A DNA stretch of 64,000 nt, taken from Paenibacillaceae bacterium (GTDB lineage Bacteria > Bacillota > Bacilli > Paenibacillales > Paenibacillaceae). Shown here piece after piece: positions 7,186-15,943 of this stretch (positions within the stretch are counted from its first letter, which is position 1; each line of letters opens with the position of its first letter). The notes under the pieces were generated by a model, which worked only from the letters and a program-made list of their open reading frames with translations, searched no databases and was not told the origin of the DNA. Location of the stretch: NCBI GenBank assembly GCA_004134985.1, contig REGQ01000065.1:109991-173990 (forward strand). The letters run 5' to 3'. A program made the position numbers and the translations under genes.

Positions 7186-10136
7186 GCGTCTTCTACGATA
7201 CAATTAGGGTTCACCTTAATCTAACCGCCTATGGCGATGCCCTTCTGTATGGGGGAACCGAATCAAATGGTCCATTTCCCGCCTTTAATTTAAAGCAGAA
7301 TCTCTTCGCGTGGCATGAGCCATCCTTCTATGGTACGGAATTGGAGATTCATCAGGGAGACGATATTGAAGTCGTTGTGCTGCCTGATAAGTATGTTATT
7401 CCGTTCTTTGCCAAGGGGAAGTTGCTTGCGCATATCGAATGGCTGTGGGGAGAAGAGGCGGAACGGCTGCGGCAATTCGCGCCGGCACTGTGGCAATGTA
7501 TTGAAACAGGCAATTATCATCCGGATTTTGCTGCTTTTCAGAGAGGTGACGGGCTTGTTTGGACGTGGGATAACGATGCTGCCGTTTCCGAAAACATAAC
7601 ATTGCCCCGAACGACGCAGCTGGATGAAAGCTTTTCTTCAGGCCTGCAGGCCGCCTTCTCTGCTGCCGTCACGGATCGGTACTATAGCACTGAAGCGGCC
7701 GCTGCGGATTTGCGCCGCGATTTCCCGCTGCTGTTCGCCAAGGATCACAGCACCGCCAGCGGCCTTGACGAGCGCGGATGGCTGAGGGCAATCGGCTGGG
7801 AAGCCGATCAGGCGCCATTCCGCCCGCTGCTGCAGCTGCTTGAACCGGAGCCGGAGCAGCCAGACAGTTTCTGGCAGCTGAAGCTGGTGCTGCAGGACAA
7901 GCAGGAGCTTGCGAGGACGGTCCCGGTGCGGCTGTCGAGCACAGGGCAAGCTGCCGGCGCTTGGCCTGATAACTGGTCGGCGGCGGTACGCGAGCGGTCG
8001 GCCAGTTGGCTGCAGCATCTGCGGACATGTCTGCCCGCCGAGCGTTTCGCCGGCGATGACGATGACCTGCTGCACTGTCCGCTGGAGAACGATGCAGCCT
8101 GGCAGTTTTTAATGACCGACAGCCAGCGGCTGCTCGAAGCCGGATGGCAGGTGCTGCTGCCAGCATGGTGGGAGACAGTCAGCAGGAAGAAGCCGCGGCT
8201 GCGCGCCAAGGTGAAGAGCGAAGCCGGGCAGGCGGGACGCTCCTTGTTCGGGCTCGATGCTTTAGTGGAATTCGACTGGCGCATTGCGATCGGTGATACG
8301 AATCTGACCGAAGAGGAGTTTGCGGAACTGGCTGCGCGCAATGAGCGGCTCGTTCACTTTCGCGGGAAGTGGATTGCGCTTGATCCGTCTTTGCTCGGGC
8401 AAATACGCTCGATGATGGCGAACATGGACAAGTCGCGGGGGCTCTCCTTCCAGGATGTGCTTGAACTGCATTTGCTCGCTGCCGACGGCGGGCAGTCAGA
8501 TAGCACGGAACAGGACACGGAGGAGCAAACACGCATTCAGTTGGAAGTGGAGCTGAACGCGCATCTGCTCAAGTTGATCGGGCAGCTTGGCCAGCAGACA
8601 GAATTGCCTTCTGCCGATGTGCCTTCCGATCTGCACGCTGAGCTGCGAAGCTACCAGCATGACGGCTATTCCTGGCTGGTGTTTCTAAGGCGTTTTGGCC
8701 TGGGAGCTTGCCTGGCCGACGATATGGGACTTGGCAAAACCGTTCAGCTGATCGCCTATTTGCTTCATCTGAAGGCACAGACCGCCCTTGATGCGCAGCG
8801 CACACCATCGCTTATTATTTGCCCTACTTCAGTGATCGGAAACTGGCAGAAAGAGCTGCAGCGTTTTGCGCCATCCCTTCAACTCGTTACGCATTACGGC
8901 AACAAGCGGCTTGGGGGCGAAGCATTCCATGCGGCAATGCGCGGGGCTGACGTCATGTTGACCTCCTATGCCACAGCGACGCTCGATCAGGAGACGCTCG
9001 GCGAAGTCACCTGGGCAACGATCTGCCTCGATGAAGCGCAAAACATTAAAAATGCGCAAACCAAACAGTCTGCTGCCGTACGCAGCTTTTCCGCACAGCA
9101 TCGCATTGCGCTGACAGGCACCCCGATCGAAAATCGGCTGTCCGAGCTGTGGGCGATTTATGATTTCATTAATCCGGGATTTCTCGGCAGCGCCCATGGT
9201 TTTCAGAAGCGATTCGGACAAGCTGTGGAGAAAGAACGGGATGCGGGGAAAACTGCTGATCTGCAAAAATTAGTTCGGCCATTCATGCTCCGCAGAAAAA
9301 AGACCGATCCGAACATTCAGCTTGACTTGCCGGACAAAAATGAAATGAAAACCTATATCCACCTCACGCCGGAGCAGGGAGCACTCTACAACCAGGCGGT
9401 AAATCAACTGTTGGAACGTATGAAGAAACTTGAGGGCATCGAGCGCAAAGGGGCCATTTTATCGGCGCTTACGCAGCTCAAGCAAATTTGCAATCATCCG
9501 ATGCTGCTAACGAAAGAATCGGTAGCTGAACTTCACAAGGCGGCTGGGGAACAGCCGGATTATGAGCTGCTGATCAGCCGGTCTGCCAAGCTGGAGCGTC
9601 TGCTCGCCATGGTGAGAGAGTTGCGCGATGAAGGAGAACGCTGTCTTATTTTCACCCAATATATCGGCATGGGGCAGCTGCTTCAATTCGTACTCCGTCA
9701 GGAATTGGCGGAGCCCGTAATCTATCTGAACGGCAGCACGCCCAAACCTGCGCGCGACAACATGATCGCGCAATTTCAATCCAACTCGCTGCCGCCGGAG
9801 GAACAGCCTCACGTATTCATTCTTTCGATCAAAGCGGGCGGGGTCGGGCTTAATCTGACGGCAGCCAACCATGTATTTCACTTTGACCGCTGGTGGAATC
9901 CGGCAGTTGAAAATCAGGCAACAGACCGCGCGTACCGGATCGGACAAACCCGTGATGTACAGGTGCACAAGTTTATTTCACTCGGCACGCTGGAGGAGCG
10001 GATTGATGAAATGCTGGAGAGCAAGCAACAGCTGAGCGATAATATTATTTCCAGTTCAGAGGGCTGGATTACGGAGCTTTCCAATGATGCATTGAAAGAA
10101 CTGTTCACATTAAGACAAGAGTGGGACGGCTCCTGA
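7182..10136 (+). CDS. SNF2/SWI2-family DEAD-like helicase (RapA/HepA-type ATPase)
   Basis: This 984-residue protein carries a poorly conserved N-terminal region (about 1-480, the SNF2-associated segment) and a complete Snf2 motor. Visible motifs are Q-type LRSYQHDGYSWL, motif I DDMGLGKT (about residue 513), motif II DEAQ (about 618), motif III LTGTPIENRLSELW, motif V SIKAGGVGLNLTAAN and motif VI ATDRAYRIGQ. Such proteins translocate on double-stranded DNA and remodel protein-DNA or RNA polymerase complexes; the exact role here is not known. It overlaps the upstream gene by four bases. GC-rich codon use between about 7640 and 8540 produces many long false frames. Confidence 0.92.
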   Translation: MSVFYDTIRVHLNLTAYGDALLYGGTESNGPFPAFNLKQNLFAWHEPSFYGTELEIHQGDDIEVVVLPDKYVIPFFAKGKLLAHIEWLWGEEAERLRQFAPALWQCIETGNYHPDFAAFQRGDGLVWTWDNDAAVSENITLPRTTQLDESFSSGLQAAFSAAVTDRYYSTEAAAADLRRDFPLLFAKDHSTASGLDERGWLRAIGWEADQAPFRPLLQLLEPEPEQPDSFWQLKLVLQDKQELARTVPVRLSSTGQAAGAWPDNWSAAVRERSASWLQHLRTCLPAERFAGDDDDLLHCPLENDAAWQFLMTDSQRLLEAGWQVLLPAWWETVSRKKPRLRAKVKSEAGQAGRSLFGLDALVEFDWRIAIGDTNLTEEEFAELAARNERLVHFRGKWIALDPSLLGQIRSMMANMDKSRGLSFQDVLELHLLAADGGQSDSTEQDTEEQTRIQLEVELNAHLLKLIGQLGQQTELPSADVPSDLHAELRSYQHDGYSWLVFLRRFGLGACLADDMGLGKTVQLIAYLLHLKAQTALDAQRTPSLIICPTSVIGNWQKELQRFAPSLQLVTHYGNKRLGGEAFHAAMRGADVMLTSYATATLDQETLGEVTWATICLDEAQNIKNAQTKQSAAVRSFSAQHRIALTGTPIENRLSELWAIYDFINPGFLGSAHGFQKRFGQAVEKERDAGKTADLQKLVRPFMLRRKKTDPNIQLDLPDKNEMKTYIHLTPEQGALYNQAVNQLLERMKKLEGIERKGAILSALTQLKQICNHPMLLTKESVAELHKAAGEQPDYELLISRSAKLERLLAMVRELRDEGERCLIFTQYIGMGQLLQFVLRQELAEPVIYLNGSTPKPARDNMIAQFQSNSLPPEEQPHVFILSIKAGGVGLNLTAANHVFHFDRWWNPAVENQATDRAYRIGQTRDVQVHKFISLGTLEERIDEMLESKQQLSDNIISSSEGWITELSNDALKELFTLRQEWDGS

Positions 10137-10166
10137 TCGATGATCGATGCCGCGGAGCCGCATTTT
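10127..10166 (+). terminator. weak terminator candidate after the helicase gene
   Basis: CGGCTCC (10127-10133, overlapping the last codons) pairs with GGAGCCG (10154-10160), followed by CATTTT. The 20-base loop and short T tract make it doubtful. Confidence 0.35.
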
Positions 10167-10169
10167 CGG

Positions 10170-11060
10170 TTAGTGCCCGATTTTAGCCAAGTCATCCTTT
10201 AAGTATTCGATGGGGACAGCCAGCCCGACCTTCGATGTCTGATTGTTCTGTTCCAGCTCGATGGTGGCAAACACGACTGCGATGACCTTCCCCTCAGCAT
10301 CAAGCACCGGACTGCCGCTGTTCCCCTTGTAAATCGGGGCGTCAATCGCCATCACAGGCAATTCCCAGCCGTTAAGCGGCGTCATGCCCAGCACGGTCCC
10401 CTCGTTGGCAATCTGACTGAAATAGAGCGGATTGCCAATGATGTGGACAGGGGCGCCAGGCTGCCATGCCTGCTCCTCCTCCAACATCAGTGTCGGCAGT
10501 TCATCCCCCGGCTGCTCTACCTTCAATATGGCAATATCAATCGCTGGATTTTGAACGACCAGCGCTGCAGGCAGCGTTGTATCCAATTCAGGAAATTTCA
10601 CCGAGTAGAACTTTTTATCCTCGATGACATGATCATTTGTAATAATATAGCCGCCGGAAATATGGAAGCCGGTTCCTTTGCCCGCATCGGTGCCGACCTG
10701 CACCACCGCGCGCTTATATTCCCGAATCGTCTCATTGGCCGACAGCTGCCGCGATTTAACCAGAAACTGAATCGTATCCAGATTGTAGACCATCGGCCAA
10801 AAGGCGAATACATTGCCGAGCAGCGCTAAAATCGTGAGCGAGAGCACGGTTTTTCTAATCCAGGTGCGGCCAGGCGATGGGGAGTGATCTTCATCTTCCT
10901 CGTCTTCGTTATCCTCAAAATCAGCAGCAGTCGGTTCATAGAATTCATCATCCCCATCACCTCGTTCCCGATCACGCGCATCAGGCAAATCATTGTGTTT
11001 CCTTTGCTGTTCATTCATCCGCTTCGTCTGTTCATCCTCCTGCCCGTCCTTCCCCATCAT
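10170..11060 (-). CDS. membrane-anchored trypsin-like serine protease (HtrA-type without PDZ)
   Basis: A 296-residue protein with a very acidic cytoplasmic N-terminus (about 1-65, rich in Asp/Glu/Arg), one membrane helix (about 70-92) and an extracellular S1C protease domain. The catalytic triad is intact: His144 (TNDHVI), Asp175 (AIDIAIL) and Ser248 (GNSGSP). It lacks the C-terminal PDZ domain of HtrA/DegP, so substrate choice must differ. It converges on the helicase gene and is not in an operon. Likely a surface quality-control or signalling protease. An ATG two codons from the first Met could also serve as start. Confidence 0.87.
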   Translation of the reverse strand: MMGKDGQEDEQTKRMNEQQRKHNDLPDARDRERGDGDDEFYEPTAADFEDNEDEEDEDHSPSPGRTWIRKTVLSLTILALLGNVFAFWPMVYNLDTIQFLVKSRQLSANETIREYKRAVVQVGTDAGKGTGFHISGGYIITNDHVIEDKKFYSVKFPELDTTLPAALVVQNPAIDIAILKVEQPGDELPTLMLEEEQAWQPGAPVHIIGNPLYFSQIANEGTVLGMTPLNGWELPVMAIDAPIYKGNSGSPVLDAEGKVIAVVFATIELEQNNQTSKVGLAVPIEYLKDDLAKIGH

Positions 11061-11212
11061 ACCCGTTCCCCCCGTTCGCTCTCTTCTATCAATCTATATT
11101 TGTATTTATTATGACAATACACAAATTTCGCTAACGTGTGCCTGGCGTTTTCGTTTATAATTTGAATGATTGTTTCATACGATCAGATTGATTACGGAGG
11201 TTATGACAGGTT

Positions 11213-11509
11213 ATGTTGAAAAACCCGCTCCGCACCTTTCGCATTGTAAGCATCGTCGAAGGCTTGTCCTTCCTCGCCCTGCTTTTCATTGCCATGCCGT
11301 TGAAATACTGGGCAGATGTCCCGCAGCCCGTGCAAATCATCGGTGGATTGCATGGACTGCTGTTCGTCCTTTATTTGGCAGCTATCGTATATGCCGCTAT
11401 TGCCTTGCGCTGGACAGGCATGCGCATTGCAGGCGCAGTCGCAGCAGCGATTCTTCCATTCGGCCCGTTCGTCTTCGACGCCAGACTGCGCCGCGACGAA
11501 CAGAAATAG
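11213..11509 (+). CDS. DUF3817 family small membrane protein
   Basis: A 98-residue protein with three hydrophobic segments (about 10-30, 40-62, 66-85). The FRIVSIVEGLSFLALLF opening and GGLHGLLFVLY core are typical of DUF3817 (YdzA-like) proteins, which have no established function. GGAGG lies twelve bases before the ATG at 11213, a slightly long spacing. It converges with the GDPD gene. Confidence 0.8.
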   Translation: MLKNPLRTFRIVSIVEGLSFLALLFIAMPLKYWADVPQPVQIIGGLHGLLFVLYLAAIVYAAIALRWTGMRIAGAVAAAILPFGPFVFDARLRRDEQK

Positions 11510-11567
11510 TTGTTTCTGTCGTCAATGGCAATTCGCCGGAGATGTGTTGGAACTGCGCGCCACATCG

Positions 11568-13358
11568 CTATAAATCAATATCAATAAGCTGATGCACTTT
11601 CTCCGGGTAGTTCGTTATAATGCCGTCAATATTGTACTTGAGCACCTCTCGCAAATTCCGCTCAATATTAACGGTCCATACCCATACCTCGCGCCCATTC
11701 AGGTGGGCCTCGTCAATCAGCTTTTTGGATAGCATGGTCTGCTCGATTGTATAAAAATCGACATCGAGCGTAGACAAATCTCCGGCCGCAAAATAAAGAA
11801 TTTGACCGATTTTAATTTCGTCATTCAACGATCTGACCACGCGCAGCACCGGATTGTCAAACGATTGAATATAGCTTACATCCGCCATATCATATGCCTC
11901 AATCAACTCAACCACTTTGCGGGCAAGCTCTTCTCCGTCACCATAGGGCTTGATTTCAATCAGCAGCTTCACCCTGTCCTTCGCTTCCTCCATCACTTGA
12001 GCGAGTGTCGGAATCCGTTCTCCTACAAACTCGTCCGAATACAGGTACCCGATATCCAATTGGGCAATTTCTGCATAATTCATATCACTCACCCGTTTTG
12101 ACACCCCTGCCACCCGAGTCAGCATATAATCATGATTGAGAACAACGACGCCATCCTTTGTCAGTTGGACGTCTATTTCGACCGCATCCACATTCTTTTC
12201 AATTGCAGATCGAACTGCGCTAAGCGAGTTTTCCGGCGCCTGCAGTTTATCTCCCCGGTGTGCCGCAATCATTACATGCCACTTGGCATAGATTAAATTG
12301 TCATTCACTGCATAACTAATTAAAAAAGCGCCCAGGAAATAAATAATAATACTTGATACTATCAGCGTGTAGCGTTTGCCTCTTCTCCGAAAAATCCATG
12401 TAAGCCGCTTCTCAAGCTTGCTGAGCCAGCCAATTCGATAAACGTACAGCCGGTCTGCCGATTCCCTTCCCTGAATGCGATTGAAGCGATAGTACAGCCG
12501 TGTCAAAAAGGTCAAATTAAGCGGTGCCAGCAGCAGTGCAAACAGGTAGGTCAGAAAGCCCGAGAGCGTTAACGAATAATTTTTGGTGAAATAATTTAAT
12601 AGATCCAGATCAAGCCAAGCAGGCAAAAAAGTCAAAGGCGACAAGACGATAAAACCCGCAAACACAATAAGCGCATTCAGCAAAAACAAGTAGAGCAAAA
12701 TGGTAATCCGTTTGTTTTTGGTCAGGGTAAGACTGCTCCGAATGGCAGCTCTTGTTGTCTGGCCTTCGATCACAATGTAATGCAGCACGAACACCCAGCG
12801 GAGAATCAGGTAGACGAGTACCAGAAAGGCAGCGCCATAGGCGGCCAGCATTAAATTGGATGTATCATGAAGCTGACTATTGAAAAAAATCGGCACATTA
12901 AAATAGGAAAGCAATGAGGATGATAGCGGCGACTCAATAAAAGGAATTAAAAATAGCAGAAAAATCATCAATTGCAGCATGCCGAATCCGAAAATTATGG
13001 GTGTTCTGCGCAGTGTTGTAATCAGTGCATCGGAAATGAGCACATCCTTGCCAAAATATTTCTTTTGCGAGATGATAATAAGAACACCAAACTCAATAAA
13101 CAGCACCAAAACGGCAATTAGCGAGATGCCAAGCAACCCGGCAATCCCTTTGTAGCTCAGTACAATTTTGTAAACGTCGCCGTTTAGCAGCGAACCTGTA
13201 CCGAAAGCATGAACAACCCGGTTGAAAATGTATGAATTTATCGGAACGAAAATAAAACTTGTTGCCAGCATAAATATATATTCGAAGATTAATTGTTTTT
13301 TGTAGGTTCGCCGAAAATCAAGCAAGCTTTGTTTGAACAAACGCATCATGTCCATCAT
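11568..13358 (-). CDS. glycerophosphodiester phosphodiesterase with N-terminal membrane domain
   Basis: The protein has 596 residues. The N-terminal ~330 residues contain about seven membrane helices of the GDPD-associated membrane domain; the C-terminal ~235 residues are a GDPD TIM barrel. The barrel shows the catalytic HRGD (about residue 366), the metal-binding DAVEIDVQLTKDG, and LNHD. These enzymes hydrolyse glycerophosphodiesters, or in some Gram-positives lipoteichoic acid-related substrates, to glycerol-3-phosphate and an alcohol. The catalytic part should face outside. Several ATGs cluster at the start (13358, 13355, 13349), so the exact start is uncertain by a few codons. Confidence 0.9.
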   Translation of the reverse strand: MMDMMRLFKQSLLDFRRTYKKQLIFEYIFMLATSFIFVPINSYIFNRVVHAFGTGSLLNGDVYKIVLSYKGIAGLLGISLIAVLVLFIEFGVLIIISQKKYFGKDVLISDALITTLRRTPIIFGFGMLQLMIFLLFLIPFIESPLSSSLLSYFNVPIFFNSQLHDTSNLMLAAYGAAFLVLVYLILRWVFVLHYIVIEGQTTRAAIRSSLTLTKNKRITILLYLFLLNALIVFAGFIVLSPLTFLPAWLDLDLLNYFTKNYSLTLSGFLTYLFALLLAPLNLTFLTRLYYRFNRIQGRESADRLYVYRIGWLSKLEKRLTWIFRRRGKRYTLIVSSIIIYFLGAFLISYAVNDNLIYAKWHVMIAAHRGDKLQAPENSLSAVRSAIEKNVDAVEIDVQLTKDGVVVLNHDYMLTRVAGVSKRVSDMNYAEIAQLDIGYLYSDEFVGERIPTLAQVMEEAKDRVKLLIEIKPYGDGEELARKVVELIEAYDMADVSYIQSFDNPVLRVVRSLNDEIKIGQILYFAAGDLSTLDVDFYTIEQTMLSKKLIDEAHLNGREVWVWTVNIERNLREVLKYNIDGIITNYPEKVHQLIDIDL

Positions 13359-13567
13359 CCTGTTCCTATGCAGTCGTCATTATCAGTATAGCATGCAAGG
13401 CTGTCCGAGGGTAGAAACGATAGCTTCTCCATTGCCAAACAGGTGCTGGAGGCGGCAATCGCAAATTCGAGCACCGTGCCTTCAACACTGCCGTTGGAAC
13501 GAACGCCTTGTTAATTTCGTACAACATCATACCTTGCATAAAAAGTGAAAGAATGGAGGTTCTATCC

Positions 13568-13996
13568 ATGTCCGACTTTAGTTCTTTTGACGGTTCCCCA
13601 TTTGGCGGCTCTTCTTTTGGCAACACGTTTAACTTTATGTTCACCGCCGTCCCGATTTTTATTGGCATTGTGTTCGTTATCGTCATCGTGGGGATATTGT
13701 TCAGGGGGTCACGCTATGTGAAAAATGCCAGCACTCCGAAAATATCACATTATGCCCGCATTGTTGCCAAGCGGATGGATGTCCGTCACCATCACAACCA
13801 TCACGGCAGCGATCATATGATCAATTCCTCGCGCACACATTATTACATTACGCTGGAATTCGATAACGGTGAGCGCAAGGAATATTTGGATGTGAAGCAA
13901 CTGTACGGTGTCGTTGTGGAAGGCGATGCGGGTTATGCGTCAGTTCAGGGCGACTGGATTATTGCTTTTGAACGCGACATGGGCTTCCAACGCTGA
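13568..13996 (+). CDS. DUF2500 family membrane protein
   Basis: A 142-residue protein: a short Ser/Gly/Phe-rich N-terminus, one membrane helix (about 18-42), then an outside or cytoplasmic beta domain with a His cluster (VRHHHNHHG) and the FDNGERKEYLDV and YGVVVEGDAG segments typical of DUF2500. Function unknown. The ATG at 13568 has GGAGG nine bases upstream; the frame extends upstream to 13508 without a ribosome site. It is divergent from the GDPD gene and 143 bp upstream of the M20 peptidase. Confidence 0.85.
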   Translation: MSDFSSFDGSPFGGSSFGNTFNFMFTAVPIFIGIVFVIVIVGILFRGSRYVKNASTPKISHYARIVAKRMDVRHHHNHHGSDHMINSSRTHYYITLEFDNGERKEYLDVKQLYGVVVEGDAGYASVQGDWIIAFERDMGFQR

Positions 13997-14139
13997 TTTT
14001 ATTTGCAGAGCCCATTGCATGCATCTCATCTCGTGATGATTTCTGCTCTTCATGGCATTATTTTCACCATTATGAGCCAATATATAGACAAAAGCAGCGC
14101 TTTCTTATATTTTTATAGAAAACGAAGGAGGGAAGAGCC

Positions 14140-15507
14140 ATGACCTATGCCGCTTATTTTAATGAGCGCAGAGACAACCAATTAAACGAACTGCAGGAAT
14201 GGCTTTCCATTCCCAGCATCTCCGCGCTGTCTGAGCACAAGCCGGATATGGTACGTGCCGCGAACTGGCTGGCCGACACCTTGACCCGCGCCGGTCTGGA
14301 GCATGTTGAAGTTCACACGACAGCAGGCCACCCGATCGTATATGCCGATTATTTGCACGCGCCTGGCAAGCCAACGATTCTCGTATATGGACATTATGAT
14401 GTTCAGCCCGTCGATCCGCTCAATCTTTGGAGCACGCCTCCCTTCGAGCCGACGATCCGCGAAGGCAAGCTGTACGCACGCGGGGCTACGGATGACAAAG
14501 GGCAATTATTTCTGCACATCAAAGCCGTTGAGGCTTTGCTCCAACAGGAGCATACGCTTCCGGTCAATATTAAATTTTGCATTGAAGGTGAAGAAGAGGT
14601 ATCCAGTCCGAACCTTCCTGCCTTTCTTGATGCCAATCGAGAGAAGCTCGCTGCCGATGCGGTCGTCATCTCCGACTCCTCCCTGCTAGAAGAAGGCAAA
14701 CCTTCTATCTGCACAGGTTTGCGCGGATTGTGCTCGCTGGAAGTAGCCGTACATACTGCCAACACCGATCTTCACTCCGGGTTGTTCGGAGGCGGCGTTC
14801 CCAATGCGCTGCATGCGCTCGTGTCGCTGCTGGCCACACTGCATGATGAACAAGGACGCATAACGGTAGAAGGATTCTACGACGGTGTACCTGCATTATC
14901 CGCCATGATCCGCGAAGAGCTTGCCAAACAAAATCCGGATGAGGAGCGGCTACGCGATAGTCTCGGACTTGAATCACTCTATGGCGAACAGGGGTATTCG
15001 TTCGCTGAACGGACAGGGGCGCGTCCGACACTGGAACTCAATGGCGTCTATGGCGGTTTTCAGGGGGAAGGCACCAAGACGGTTATCCCGAAAGAGGCGC
15101 ATGCCAAAATAACATGCCGCCTCGTAGGACAACAGCAGCCCCAGCAAGTATTGGATGCAATTATCCGCCATCTGGAGAGCCGTATCCAAGCTGGCGCAAC
15201 GCTCAAGATTACACCCGGAGAGAAAGCGCCGGCCTTCGATGCCGATCCATCCAATCCGTTTCTGCAGCTAGCGGCGGACGCTTATGAGCAGGTATACGGA
15301 GCGCGCGCGATCTTTACGAAGGATGGCGGCTCCATCCCAATTGTCGAAGCGTTCTCCCGCATTCTTGCAGCTCCTGTCGTCCTGATGGGTTTTGGACTTC
15401 CAGATGAAAATCTGCACGCTCCGAATGAGCATTTCAATCTGCAAAATTTTGATAAAGGGCTGTTGACCATTGTCGAGTTTCTAAAACGGGCAGCGGAAAC
15501 CTCCTAA
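14140..15507 (+). CDS. M20 family dipeptidase/carboxypeptidase
   Basis: A 455-residue zinc peptidase of the M20 family, cleaving dipeptides or N-acyl amino acids in the cytoplasm. The first metal His and catalytic Asp are in YGHYDVQPVDP, the bridging Asp in GATDDKGQ, the catalytic Glu pair in IEGEEEVSSP, and a late metal His in LHAPNEHF. The dimerisation-type insert (about 190-330) is present. Full family length. GGAGG lies eight bases upstream of the ATG. Close relatives are annotated as dipeptidases; the substrate is unknown. Confidence 0.9.
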   Translation: MTYAAYFNERRDNQLNELQEWLSIPSISALSEHKPDMVRAANWLADTLTRAGLEHVEVHTTAGHPIVYADYLHAPGKPTILVYGHYDVQPVDPLNLWSTPPFEPTIREGKLYARGATDDKGQLFLHIKAVEALLQQEHTLPVNIKFCIEGEEEVSSPNLPAFLDANREKLAADAVVISDSSLLEEGKPSICTGLRGLCSLEVAVHTANTDLHSGLFGGGVPNALHALVSLLATLHDEQGRITVEGFYDGVPALSAMIREELAKQNPDEERLRDSLGLESLYGEQGYSFAERTGARPTLELNGVYGGFQGEGTKTVIPKEAHAKITCRLVGQQQPQQVLDAIIRHLESRIQAGATLKITPGEKAPAFDADPSNPFLQLAADAYEQVYGARAIFTKDGGSIPIVEAFSRILAAPVVLMGFGLPDENLHAPNEHFNLQNFDKGLLTIVEFLKRAAETS

Positions 15508-15527
15508 CTTCTGATGCATTTTGAGGA

Positions 15528-15573
15528 TTGAACCCGAATGGAATTCAGGTTATAATTGTGATAACAATTATCA
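15528..15573 (+). promoter_or_regulatory. sigma-A promoter with Fur-type operator
   Basis: TTGAAC (15528-15533), 17-base spacer, TATAAT (15551-15556), then TGATAACAATTATCA (15559-15573). The last sequence matches the Fur 7-1-7 consensus TGATAATnATTATCA at 14 of 15 positions (T to C at position 7) and covers the expected transcription start. Iron-dependent repression of the small gene at 15602 is the straightforward reading; Zur or PerR sites are similar, so the metal is inferred. Confidence 0.75.
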
Positions 15574-15601
15574 TTTCCATTTGAATGGAGGAGTTCTCTC
15601 T

Positions 15602-15841
15602 GTGAGCCTTCTATTTCCAATAATTACGGTTTCCCTCATTGCAATCGGCGCCTTTTGCCTGTTCATTGCGCTCGATAATCAGCGGAAGATGGCCCAGCAA
15701 TTCGCCAGCAGGAGACGCAATACATTCGGTCAGCCGCTTGCAGGAAGTGCGGGCGAAGCCGTGTTCCCGCTTGCGGGCACCGCCTCGCCGCGGATGGACC
15801 CGGCCAGTACGGCGCTTCGACATGACAGCGACGGCCGCTAA
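15602..15841 (+). CDS. small membrane protein, putative Fur target
   Basis: A 79-residue protein beginning at GTG 15602, eight bases after GGAGGAG. The N-terminus is one membrane helix (LLFPIITVSLIAIGAFCLFI), followed by a basic stretch (RRR) and a Gly/Ala/Ser-rich soluble tail. I do not recognise the family. The frame is open upstream to 15521, but that would place the start inside the promoter. Its placement directly behind a strong promoter with a Fur-type operator suggests it is made when iron is scarce. Confidence 0.65.
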   Translation: MSLLFPIITVSLIAIGAFCLFIALDNQRKMAQQFASRRRNTFGQPLAGSAGEAVFPLAGTASPRMDPASTALRHDSDGR

Positions 15842-15908
15842 GGCTGCTGGTTAATGTTGCCGATTTACACTAGATGACTGCTAATGCCAACAACTTGCTG
15901 ACGTTAAA

Positions 15909-15941
15909 CACCCCCTCGCCGGTTTCGGCGAGGGGGTGCGT
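15909..15941. terminator. bidirectional terminator
   Basis: Perfect 12-bp stem CACCCCCTCGCC (15909-15920) with its complement (15927-15938) around GGTTTC. It sits between the convergent 15602 gene and the metal ATPase stop and can serve both strands, although its T tracts are short. Confidence 0.75.
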
Positions 15942-15943
15942 TG

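Noticed and set aside
7638..8532. Several 100-177 residue frames opposite the helicase N-terminal part
   Set aside because: Products of GC-rich codons in the true gene; Arg/Ser/Ala-rich with no motif.
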